Shown here one piece after another: positions 16,935 through 23,973 of a DNA stretch of 64,000 nt. The notes under the pieces are model-generated. The model was given only the letters and a program-made list of their open reading frames with translations. It was not told where the DNA came from and searched no databases. A program made the translations under genes and the position numbers. The stretch covers positions 62,001 to 126,000 of the forward strand of contig JAZRNL010000008.1 of assembly GCA_045648165.1 (NCBI GenBank), read 5' to 3'. The stretch is from RGIG9115 sp045648165. Lineage in GTDB: Bacteria > Bacillota > Clostridia > UBA1381. How positions within the stretch are numbered: the first letter of the stretch is position 1; the number at the start of each line of letters is the position of its first letter.

Positions 16935-16964
16935 TAGTATTTCACACATTATAATATATATTCA
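16935..16964 (-). promoter_or_regulatory. Sigma-G-like forespore promoter of spoVAC
   Basis: On the minus strand, TGAATA (16959-16964), 17 bases, AATACTA (16935-16941). This is close to the sigma-G consensus (-35 GNATA, -10 CATNNTA) and about 30 bases upstream of the spoVAC GTG. Confidence 0.6.
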
Positions 16965-17001
16965 ATAAATGTTAACTTTATTTAAATTTTTTAGAAACTA
17001 C

Positions 17002-17030
17002 TTGAAAATTTGTTGTTTTAGATATATACT
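17002..17030 (+). promoter_or_regulatory. Sigma-A type promoter of the DUF5685-prmC gene cluster
   Basis: TTGAAA (17002-17007), 17 bases, TATACT (17025-17030), 37 bases before the first start codon. Confidence 0.7.
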
Positions 17031-17066
17031 AAAATAGTCTATATAACTTTAAATATGGAGAGAATT

Positions 17067-17921
17067 ATGTTCGGTTACGTAAATGTATTAAAAGATGATT
17101 TAAAAGTACGGGATTATATGTTGTTCAGATCATACTATTGCGGGCTTTGCAAGGCTTTAGGAAAACATTGTTCAGAAAGCTCAAGACTCGGTCTTAGTTA
17201 TGATATGACATTTCTGGCAGTACTTCTTAGTTCGCTAAGTGATTCACCTGTAGAAATACAAAATTCCTCTTGCATAATGCATCCCTTTACCAAACGAACA
17301 TATATAAAAAACGAACCGTCAATAGATTATGCCGCAAACGCTTCCGCTTTACTTTACTACAGCAAAATAAAAGATGACTGGAAAGATGATAAGTCTTTAA
17401 AGGCACTGATAGGACTGTTAATATACAAAAAATCATATAAAAAGGCATCAAAAAGATATCCGGATCTTGCAAGAAACATAAAACACCATCTAAAAGAGCT
17501 GTCAAGACTGGAATCAGAGAAAATAACAGACATTGACCTCACTGCAAATTGCTTTGCAAAAATCACGGAAGAGATATTTTCTCCCGACTTTATCGGCGAA
17601 AACAAACGTCCTGCAGCCTGGCTTGGCTACAATATAGGACGTTGGATATATGTGGCAGATGCATTTTCCGACCTTGATAAAGATATAAAAAAGAAAAATT
17701 TCAATCCCTTTCTTCCAACGAGCGATGTTAAGGATTACGACAAATATAAATCCGACATTGCCAAACAGCTTTCTGTTTCTATGACATTCACCTTGGAAAA
17801 TGCAGCATCAGGGTTTAACCTTCTTAAAATACACAAAAACGAAGAAATATTAAAAAATATACTTTACTCAAGCCTTAAGGCAAAACAAGACAAAATTTTA
17901 AATTATAAGGATGTGGAATAA
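17067..17921 (+). CDS. DUF5685 family protein
   Basis: 284 residues of unknown function. It is recognisable as DUF5685 by the N-terminus MFGYVNVLKDDLKVRDYML followed by YYCGLCKALGKH, with a CxxC pair, and by the helical middle containing WLGYNIGRWIYVADAFSDL. Conserved cysteines (YYCGLC and a later SCIMHPF) could bind a metal. GGAGAG lies just before ATG 17067; the ATG at 17055 overlaps that site. The 3' end overlaps the J-domain gene, a pairing that suggests the two proteins work together, perhaps as a chaperone and its client or adaptor. That is inference. Confidence 0.75.
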   Translation: MFGYVNVLKDDLKVRDYMLFRSYYCGLCKALGKHCSESSRLGLSYDMTFLAVLLSSLSDSPVEIQNSSCIMHPFTKRTYIKNEPSIDYAANASALLYYSKIKDDWKDDKSLKALIGLLIYKKSYKKASKRYPDLARNIKHHLKELSRLESEKITDIDLTANCFAKITEEIFSPDFIGENKRPAAWLGYNIGRWIYVADAFSDLDKDIKKKNFNPFLPTSDVKDYDKYKSDIAKQLSVSMTFTLENAASGFNLLKIHKNEEILKNILYSSLKAKQDKILNYKDVE

Positions 17922-18540
17922 TTTGAATCCATATGAGGTACTTGGCGTTCCTGAGAATGCCGATCAGGAAACCATAAAAAAAGCTTACAAAGAGCTTGTA
18001 AAAAAATATCATCCCGACAAATACGTTAATAACCCATTGGCGGACCTTGCAAGCGAAAAATTAAAAGAAATAAATAAAGCCTATGATATGCTTACAAAAA
18101 ACTCTCAAAACTCATATTCGGAAGGGTATGCCGGCAAAGGAAGTAACTCCTACGGTAATAACTACAGAGGATACAACACAAGCAATCACAATTTCCAAAC
18201 TGTACGGATGCTTATCAGTATGCGGCAATACGCACAGGCTATCAACATCCTGAATTCTCTCCCCCACAATGCAGAATGGAATTACCTTATGGGTGTTTGC
18301 AGAATTAATATGGGTATGTACGATTCAGGCATTTCCCACTTAAGAACTGCCGTACAAATGGAACCAAACAACCTGGAATATCGCTCCACCCTGAACAATG
18401 TAGAAAACAGAAACACAACTTACCGCCAGTACGACACTATGTCAGGTTGCGGTACAGACCCCTGTTCCTGCTGTTCTAACCTCATTTGTGCAGACTGCTG
18501 CTGCGAATGTATGGGCGGTGACCTTATTTCATGCTGCTGA
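17911..18540 (+). CDS. J-domain (DnaJ-like) protein with TPR-like region and cysteine-rich tail
   Basis: Co-chaperone-like protein of about 205-209 residues. A J-domain occupies residues 5-65 with the HPD motif in KKYHPDKYV, which stimulates Hsp70 ATPases. It is followed by a Gly/Asn/Tyr-rich linker and two TPR-like helices (MRQYAQAINILNSLPHNAEW, MGMYDSGISHLRTAVQMEPN). The last 33 residues contain nine or more cysteines, resembling a metal-binding or heavily disulfide-linked tail. The start may be ATG 17911 or TTG 17923; the latter gives the usual MNPYEVLGV opening. It overlaps DUF5685 and precedes a membrane protein gene. Confidence 0.83.
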   Translation: MWNNLNPYEVLGVPENADQETIKKAYKELVKKYHPDKYVNNPLADLASEKLKEINKAYDMLTKNSQNSYSEGYAGKGSNSYGNNYRGYNTSNHNFQTVRMLISMRQYAQAINILNSLPHNAEWNYLMGVCRINMGMYDSGISHLRTAVQMEPNNLEYRSTLNNVENRNTTYRQYDTMSGCGTDPCSCCSNLICADCCCECMGGDLISCC

Positions 18541-18552
18541 GAGGTGCAGAAT

Positions 18553-19059
18553 ATGACAAAAACGAAAGAGCTTTCTCTCGGTGCAATGGGATGTGCACTG
18601 TCGTTCCTGTTTTTGCTGGGATGTTCACTTATCCCCACAGGCAAGCTTGTAATGGGTTTTCTTGCTTCTTTTGTACCCTGCGTACTATACATCGAAAACA
18701 AATCCCTTAAAACTCCTTTACTATCAGGAATTTCATCTGCATTGCTTGCAGGTCTTATACTACCAAAATCAGGTCTTGGTGGGCTTGTTATAATTATGTA
18801 CTGCACTTGCCTTTGCTACTATCCGATACTAAAAGCAATAATAGAAAGATTACGAAATTTGGCTTTTGAATGGATATTAAAAGTGATTTATTTCGTAGTT
18901 TTAACTTTAGCCATCAAATTAATTACTAAAGCACTGGGAATTGATATATTTAACATATGGGCAGGCATTATCGCACTTTGTGCATATGATTATCTGCTTT
19001 CATCCTTAATAGGATACTACACAAGATTTATATCACCACGGATAAAAAAATCAAGATGA
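18553..19059 (+). CDS. Uncharacterised polytopic membrane protein
   Basis: 168 residues with about five predicted membrane segments. An ELSLGAMGCALSFLFLLGCSLIPTGKL opening and GFLASFVPCVLYIENKSLKTPLLSG middle can be made out. The pattern recalls small integral membrane proteins such as ECF S-components or YybS-like proteins, but I cannot assign a family with confidence. GAGAGGTG precedes ATG 18553. It lies in the DUF5685-prmC cluster, 12 bases after the J-domain gene. Confidence 0.6.
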   Translation: MTKTKELSLGAMGCALSFLFLLGCSLIPTGKLVMGFLASFVPCVLYIENKSLKTPLLSGISSALLAGLILPKSGLGGLVIIMYCTCLCYYPILKAIIERLRNLAFEWILKVIYFVVLTLAIKLITKALGIDIFNIWAGIIALCAYDYLLSSLIGYYTRFISPRIKKSR

Positions 19060-19073
19060 AAGGACCAAATAAA

Positions 19074-20036
19074 ATGTCTGAAAAGAAATGCGAACAGCAT
19101 ATTACCTCAATCGGAGGTCAAGCCGTTATGGAAGGCGTTATGATGCGCGGGCCTCAGAAAACGGCAGTAGCCGTAAGAAAACCCGACGGAGAAATAACAA
19201 TCAAGACTGATGAAAACGGTACAAAAAAGAAAAATGCTATACTAAAATTACCTATTATACGCGGCTGTATTAATTTTTTTGAAAGTATGGTTATAGGAAT
19301 AAAAGCACTTATGTACTCCGCGGAATTTGTAGATCTCGAAGAAGATGGGCAAAGTGAGAGTAAATTCGAAAAATGGCTGGAAAATAAACTTGGTGACAAA
19401 ATTAAAGATGTGGTAATTTACTTCTCTCTCATCATATCGTTATTCTTGAGTGTGGGTTTATTTATTCTTCTACCTACTGTTATAACAAGAGGAATAGAAG
19501 CTATTTTCAACTCCATTCCGTTTGTTGGAACGAAAACGTTTACCAGTCTTTGCGAGGGTATAATCAGAATGGTTATTTTCCTCAGCTATCTTGCACTCGT
19601 TTCGCAAATGAAAGATATAAAAAGAGTATTCGAATATCATGGCGCAGAGCATAAAACCATCGCCTGCTATGAAGCCAACGAAGAGTTGACTGTTGAAAAT
19701 GCAAGAAAACATACACGTCTTCACCCAAGATGTGGTACAAGCTTTTTGCTTTTTGTTATGGTTGTGAGTATAATAATTTTCTCTCTGCTTCCCAGAACTT
19801 CAATTATTCCACGTATCCTTATGCGTATCGCCCTACTCCCTGTTGTAGCAGGAATTTCATATGAAATTATAAAACTTGCAGGCAGAAGCAAGAGTAAATG
19901 TGTTTCTTGGCTTACAAAGCCGGGACTCTGGCTTCAAAAGCTTACAACAAGAGAACCAGACGACAGCCAGCTTGAAGTTGCAATCGAATCTATAAAAGCA
20001 GTTATTCCCGAGGATAAAAACGACGACAAATGGTAA
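19074..20036 (+). CDS. yqhQ: DUF1385 (YqhQ-like) membrane protein
   Basis: 320 residues. The N-terminal ITSIGGQAVMEGVMMRGP is the DUF1385 hallmark. The AEHKTIACYEANEELTVENA and HPRCGTSFLLFVM stretches, plus about four membrane segments, complete the pattern. In Firmicutes this gene often lies next to prmC and rpmE; the function is unknown, with a proposed metal-dependent fold. I start at ATG 19074, nine bases after AAAGGA, rather than the ATG at 19056 overlapping the previous stop. It overlaps prmC by seven bases. Confidence 0.88.
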   Translation: MSEKKCEQHITSIGGQAVMEGVMMRGPQKTAVAVRKPDGEITIKTDENGTKKKNAILKLPIIRGCINFFESMVIGIKALMYSAEFVDLEEDGQSESKFEKWLENKLGDKIKDVVIYFSLIISLFLSVGLFILLPTVITRGIEAIFNSIPFVGTKTFTSLCEGIIRMVIFLSYLALVSQMKDIKRVFEYHGAEHKTIACYEANEELTVENARKHTRLHPRCGTSFLLFVMVVSIIIFSLLPRTSIIPRILMRIALLPVVAGISYEIIKLAGRSKSKCVSWLTKPGLWLQKLTTREPDDSQLEVAIESIKAVIPEDKNDDKW

Positions 20037-20842
20037 TAAATGAATTAAAAAAAGAAATAGAGAAAAAATTAGGGTACAGAGATGCACAGCTTCTGATAAC
20101 AGGCTTTCTTGACATTTCAGTGACCGAGTATATACTTTCCGGTAATAGTGAAATACCTGAAGATAAAGCAGACAAAATACGCGCTCTTACAACACGTGTA
20201 ATAAATGGCGAGCCACTGCAATATGTTGTGGGCATTACGGAGTTTATGTCGCTGAAATTCAAAGTAAAGCCGGGTGTGCTCATCCCTCGCTCGGATACAG
20301 AGACTTTAGTTGAGCAAACTATACATGAAATCGGCTTAGATAAAGTAAACGTTCTCGACATAGGCACTGGTTCGGGTTGTGTGGCAATCAGCATTGCAAA
20401 CTACTGCAAAAACGCCGGCGTAACTTCTATAGATATAAGCGAAGTGGCACTATCTGTAGCTAAAGAAAATGCGGAATTAAACAGAATCAAAGTTGATTTC
20501 AAAAAATACGATATAATGGCAGAAATACCGAAAGGTAATTTTTATATAATAGTTTCAAACCCTCCTTATATTCCAACTGATGTTATAAAAACCTTAGATT
20601 GCAACGTAAAAGATTACGAACCTGAAATAGCCCTTGACGGAGGCGCAGACGGACTTGATTTTTACAGAAGGATTATTTCGATTGCTCCAACTCTCCTTAA
20701 TACAGGCGGAAAAATTTTATTTGAAGTAGGATATGACCAAAGCGAGAAAGTCTCTGAACTTTTAGAGAAAGATTTTTCGGGAATTTCCATAGTTAAAGAC
20801 TTGCGCGGTATTAGCAGAGTTGTTATGGGAGTTTTGAAATAA
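20030..20842 (+). CDS. prmC: Peptide chain release factor N5-glutamine methyltransferase
   Basis: SAM-dependent methyltransferase that methylates the GGQ glutamine of RF1/RF2; 270 residues. It has a helical N-terminal domain (1-75), the conserved QYVVGITEFMSLKF with PGVLIPRSDTETLVE, SAM-binding VLDIGTGSGCVAISIA and the catalytic NPPY in IVSNPPYIPTDV. The last gene of the cluster; prfA is not beside it here, although yqhQ-prmC-prfA is a common order in relatives. Confidence 0.95.
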   Translation: MVINELKKEIEKKLGYRDAQLLITGFLDISVTEYILSGNSEIPEDKADKIRALTTRVINGEPLQYVVGITEFMSLKFKVKPGVLIPRSDTETLVEQTIHEIGLDKVNVLDIGTGSGCVAISIANYCKNAGVTSIDISEVALSVAKENAELNRIKVDFKKYDIMAEIPKGNFYIIVSNPPYIPTDVIKTLDCNVKDYEPEIALDGGADGLDFYRRIISIAPTLLNTGGKILFEVGYDQSEKVSELLEKDFSGISIVKDLRGISRVVMGVLK

Positions 20843-20887
20843 CCAGATTAAAGAGCAGAACTATATGATATTTTAAATCAAGACTTT

Positions 20888-20958
20888 GTCGAGATAAAAT
20901 TAAATCCGTCCCCTGACCGCCGCAAGGCGATTTAATCTGCTCAGATGATTTATTCGAC
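20888..20958. repeat. Nested inverted-repeat element A
   Basis: An outer stem (20888-20898 with 20949-20958, one bulge) encloses an inner perfect 8-bp stem (20899-20906 with 20929-20936). It resembles the element at 45987-46064 in the ATTAAATYCG core and in position beside a minus-strand tRNA. It may be a small dispersed repeat or an RNA structure; the rest of 20843-20978 has no gene that I can see. Confidence 0.5.
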
Positions 20959-20977
20959 ATACGTCAGATTTAGTTCA

Positions 20978-21006
20978 CAAAAAAAGAGCACTGCGTGCTC
21001 TTTTTT
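20978..21006 (-). terminator. Terminator of tRNA-Leu
   Basis: On the minus strand, AAAAGAGCAC GCA GTGCTCTTTT with a T-run, directly after the tRNA 3' end. Confidence 0.85.
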
Positions 21007-21095
21007 TGGTGCCGATGACCGGGGTCGAACCGGTACGGGAATCTCTTCCCACGGGATTTTAAGTCCCGGGCGTCTGCCAATTCCGCCACATCGGC
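21007..21095 (-). tRNA. tRNA-Leu (anticodon UAA)
   Basis: Class II tRNA of 89 nt including an encoded CCA (21007-21009). The 7-bp acceptor stem GCCGATG / CATCGGC, anticodon loop ACTTAAAAT with anticodon TAA, a long variable arm and the TTCGACCCC-type T loop are all visible on the minus strand. Confidence 0.96.
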
Positions 21096-21167
21096 TTATA
21101 ACAGGTGGTATTATACCATACACCATATAAAATGTCAACTGTTTTTTAATAAAATAAGAAAAAAATC

Positions 21168-21196
21168 TTGAATTCACATTAAAAATGTGTTAGAAT
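21168..21196 (+). promoter_or_regulatory. Sigma-A type promoter of the AraC gene
   Basis: TTGAAT (21168-21173), 17 bases, TAGAAT (21191-21196) with an extended TG; 26 bases before the ATG. Confidence 0.7.
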
Positions 21197-21222
21197 AACT
21201 ATATTAGCGAGGTGATAAGCAT

Positions 21223-22074
21223 ATGAATTGTTATACATCTAAACAATTTTTCGGAGATAGCGAAGAATTTCATGTGAGTCGTATATCGAGCCGGGACGTT
21301 CAGCTGCATAGCCATGAATTTATTGAGCTTGTATATATTTATTCAGGAGAAGCGTACCACGAAATTGACGGCATTAAATACAAAACTCAAAAGGGCGATA
21401 TGTTGTTTATAAATTACGGAAGCAACCATAAAATATATGCCGATTCGAAATTCGTATATTACAACATTTTATTTACACCCGCCTTTTTAAGTAAAGAGCT
21501 TACTAATTCCAGAAATGCATTTGACCTTCTTATGCTTAACTCATTCAGCAGCTTTGCGAAATCCGGTCAATGCTCCAAATTTACTTTCAGCGGTTCAGAA
21601 ATGCTGCTTACCGAAAAAATTATAGAAGAAATGCAATTGGAATTTAAAAATAAAGAAAACGGACATTTTGAAATAATTAAAAGCTATATGACCGTACTGC
21701 TTATAAATCTGTTTAGAAAAATGGATGCCACATCCTCACTCCCTGAAAAAAAGAAAATCCCCGCAGAAATGATTGAATATATTGAATCCCACTATAAAGA
21801 AAAAATAACGATTAATACACTTGCTGGCAGATGCTTCTATAATCCATCATATTTCAGCCGGATTTTCAAAGAAACATATGGTGTAAATTTAACACAATTT
21901 ATTGCAGATAAACGCTTTGATAATGCATGTATACTTCTTACAACTACGAATCATACAGTTGAAGAAATAGCTGTTATGTCCGGATATAAAAACACTGCTG
22001 CAATATATAAACATTTCAAATCAAAGCTTGGTATCACACCAAACGAATATAGGCATAAAAACACCTCTATATGA
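21223..22074 (+). CDS. AraC-family transcriptional regulator (cupin plus HTH)
   Basis: 283 residues. The N-terminal cupin-like sensor (about 15-95) has HSHEFIELVYIYSGEAYHEI, and the C-terminal double HTH of the AraC/XylS type covers about 180-280. The first recognition helix is in RCFYNPSYFSRIFKETYG and the second in VAVMSGYKNTAAIYKHF-like sequence (IAVMSGYKNTAAIYKHFKSK here). It probably senses a small ligand, often a sugar, and activates nearby genes. Which genes is unclear: the downstream neighbour is debris of another AraC gene and the fumarate operon runs toward it on the other strand. GAGGTG precedes ATG 21223. Confidence 0.9.
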   Translation: MNCYTSKQFFGDSEEFHVSRISSRDVQLHSHEFIELVYIYSGEAYHEIDGIKYKTQKGDMLFINYGSNHKIYADSKFVYYNILFTPAFLSKELTNSRNAFDLLMLNSFSSFAKSGQCSKFTFSGSEMLLTEKIIEEMQLEFKNKENGHFEIIKSYMTVLLINLFRKMDATSSLPEKKKIPAEMIEYIESHYKEKITINTLAGRCFYNPSYFSRIFKETYGVNLTQFIADKRFDNACILLTTTNHTVEEIAVMSGYKNTAAIYKHFKSKLGITPNEYRHKNTSI

Positions 22075-22282
22075 GGTGTTTTACTTTTATAAATATAAAA
22101 ATTGTGTTGAAAAATTATAAAAAGCTATTAAATTTAAATTACCAATACTATATAATTATAAAAAGATGGGTTAAATCAACTTACCTTTTTTTGATAAAAA
22201 CTTGCGAATTGGGTGATTAACATTCCAAACACAAAATAGTGCCATATTTGAGTCACTCGCCATATATACTCTGGCATTACCT

Positions 22283-22536
22283 CATTACTATATTCCCAAA
22301 GGCTCAGGTTACAACAGATATTATTTTACAAGAATATTCAAACAATATAAAGGCAACAACATAGTATTACACACGGACACGAAGCAAAAAACTTAGCAAA
22401 AAACTCCTTTTAAAAAAATAACGACTCTATTGATAAAATCGCAGCAGAATATGGATTTGAAAATAGTTCTTATTTCGCAAAAGTATTACGTAATCACTGC
22501 GGATGTTTGCCAACAGATTTCAGAAAAAATCAATAA
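22283..22536 (+). pseudogene. Degraded AraC-family C-terminal domain
   Basis: Two out-of-phase pieces encode AraC HTH sequence. One reads HYYIPKGSGYNRYYFTRIFK near 22283-22345, which resembles the first HTH. A second runs from about 22375 with GHEAKNLAKNSF, an in-frame TAA at 22411-22413, then IDKIAAEYGFENSSYFAKVL and LPTDFRKNQ to a stop at 22534. At least one frameshift and one nonsense codon break the gene and no N-terminal domain is visible, so it is a relic. It lies just after an intact AraC gene. Bases 22075-22282 between them show nothing convincing. Confidence 0.7.
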
Positions 22537-22653
22537 TCAAAAATAGCAGTAAAAAGTCCTAACGCCGGCTTTTGCAGGGGTGCAAATGCCGTGCTTGCCA
22601 ATAATGCCTTTAGGCATATAAAAAGGCAAATTATCGAACATTATCTTACAAGA
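22537..22653. other. Unexplained intergenic stretch with GC-rich hairpin
   Basis: Contains a hairpin with GGCTTTTGCA pairing to TGCAAATGCC (22570-22593 approximately, one mismatch) and a nearby TGCCTTTAGGCA. The local G+C content is higher than the surroundings. I cannot assign it. Confidence 0.35.
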
Positions 22654-22700
22654 AAAAAACCGCATAAGAGCATATATTTTAGCTTTTATACGGTTTTCTT
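22654..22700 (-). terminator. Terminator of the 17-gene hydrogenase-fumarate operon
   Basis: On the minus strand AAAACCGTATAAAAGC pairs with GCTCTTATGCGGTTTT, followed by T-rich sequence, about 25 bases after the last stop codon. It resembles the terminator at 40111-40148 that lies upstream of the same operon. Confidence 0.8.
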
Positions 22701-22724
22701 TTATCTTATTATATACATTATTGA

Positions 22725-23957
22725 TTAAAATAAAATTATAATAAATTGAGCAGCAAAGACTACTGCTACAAGGGCAATAGGATAAGTTGCAGCATATGCT
22801 GCCGCCACATCTTCCGTTTCTGCAACGTGAATAAGTGTACCCAATGCAGGTGTACTTGTCATACCGCCGGTAATTGAACCAAGGATATTTAAAATACTTA
22901 TTTTAAGAACATATTTTGCAAAAACAAAACCTATTATCATAGGAAGAATTGTCATTATTATGCCATAAACAAAATAATCTATTTTAAATTCCTGCATAAA
23001 TCTTGCACCGCCAGAAATCCCTGCACCTACAAGAAACAACACAAGACCTAATTCTCTGAAAACTTTTAAAGTTGTTACAGAAGGCATAATATTTACTTTT
23101 CCTATTTTCCCGAAATGACCAAAAACAAGAGATGCTAAAAGACATCCGCCTGTTGTTGTTAATGAGAAAGTTGTACCATCCAAGCCTTTGCTTGAAAGAG
23201 GGATTTTTATCATACCAATAAAAACTCCGATTACTGCAGCTATTGCAAATGGCGCAATTCCAAAATCATCAAGTTCAATTATTTTACCTGTTAGTTTTTT
23301 TGAAACATTAGACTGTTCAGCAACAACCAATTTTTCACGCTCTTTGTCCATATTCACCTTTAAAATTTTAGGTATAAGCTGAACAAATAAAACAACACCA
23401 ATAACGCCAAAAATATAAGCAATACCGTAGCCAACCGAAACAAGCTGTTCCATTTCAGGGCTTGCTACTGATGCCTTGGCTGCGGAAAACGCCGGTGTAG
23501 ATGTTAATGCCCCGGCAAATAAGCCGGACACAATAGCAGAAAGCCTTTCCATATCAGTTTCGCCCATTAATTTACCGATATATACACACCCAACCGCAAC
23601 AAGCGCACCTGATATTATAATAACTAATCCAAGTAACACATATGAAGTAAAATTCTTTTTCATATTGCTAAAAAACTTAGGGCCGGCAATAAATCCAACT
23701 GATGAAACAAACAGGATAAGTCCAAGATTTTCAACAATCTTCAAAGCATTAGTAGTATAATCAGGAAGCTGAGCTTCAAGATTATCATAAAACAAACAAC
23801 CAAATACCAAGGCAACTATAAACACGCCGGCTGAACCTAAAGATATACCCTTGATTGTTATTCTGCCCAACGCATAACCTACAGCCAGAATACACATAAT
23901 GCAAAATACTAAAAATGTTATTCCTGTAATAGGTACAACTCCGCCAAATAAATTCAT
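22725..23957 (-). CDS. AspT/YidE-type (AAEx family) dicarboxylate or amino-acid transporter
   Basis: 410-residue integral membrane protein built from two similar halves. Each half carries the family signature: SGLFAGALTSTPAFSAA near 145-160 and GSITGGMTSTPALGTL near 365-380. The hydrophilic centre (about 215-240) is short and lacks the two TrkA_C domains of aspartate:alanine exchangers. Family members exchange or export C4 compounds (aspartate, succinate). As the last gene of an operon that makes succinate from oxaloacetate, 16 bases after the flavoprotein gene, it probably exports succinate or exchanges it for malate, fumarate or aspartate; that is inference. Confidence 0.82.
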   Translation of the reverse strand: MNLFGGVVPITGITFLVFCIMCILAVGYALGRITIKGISLGSAGVFIVALVFGCLFYDNLEAQLPDYTTNALKIVENLGLILFVSSVGFIAGPKFFSNMKKNFTSYVLLGLVIIISGALVAVGCVYIGKLMGETDMERLSAIVSGLFAGALTSTPAFSAAKASVASPEMEQLVSVGYGIAYIFGVIGVVLFVQLIPKILKVNMDKEREKLVVAEQSNVSKKLTGKIIELDDFGIAPFAIAAVIGVFIGMIKIPLSSKGLDGTTFSLTTTGGCLLASLVFGHFGKIGKVNIMPSVTTLKVFRELGLVLFLVGAGISGGARFMQEFKIDYFVYGIIMTILPMIIGFVFAKYVLKISILNILGSITGGMTSTPALGTLIHVAETEDVAAAYAATYPIALVAVVFAAQFIIILF

Positions 23958-23973
23958 AGCACAAAACTCTCCT

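Noticed and set aside
20950..21177. Open frame on the minus strand near the AraC gene
   Set aside because: Covers tRNA-Leu and its terminator; not protein coding.
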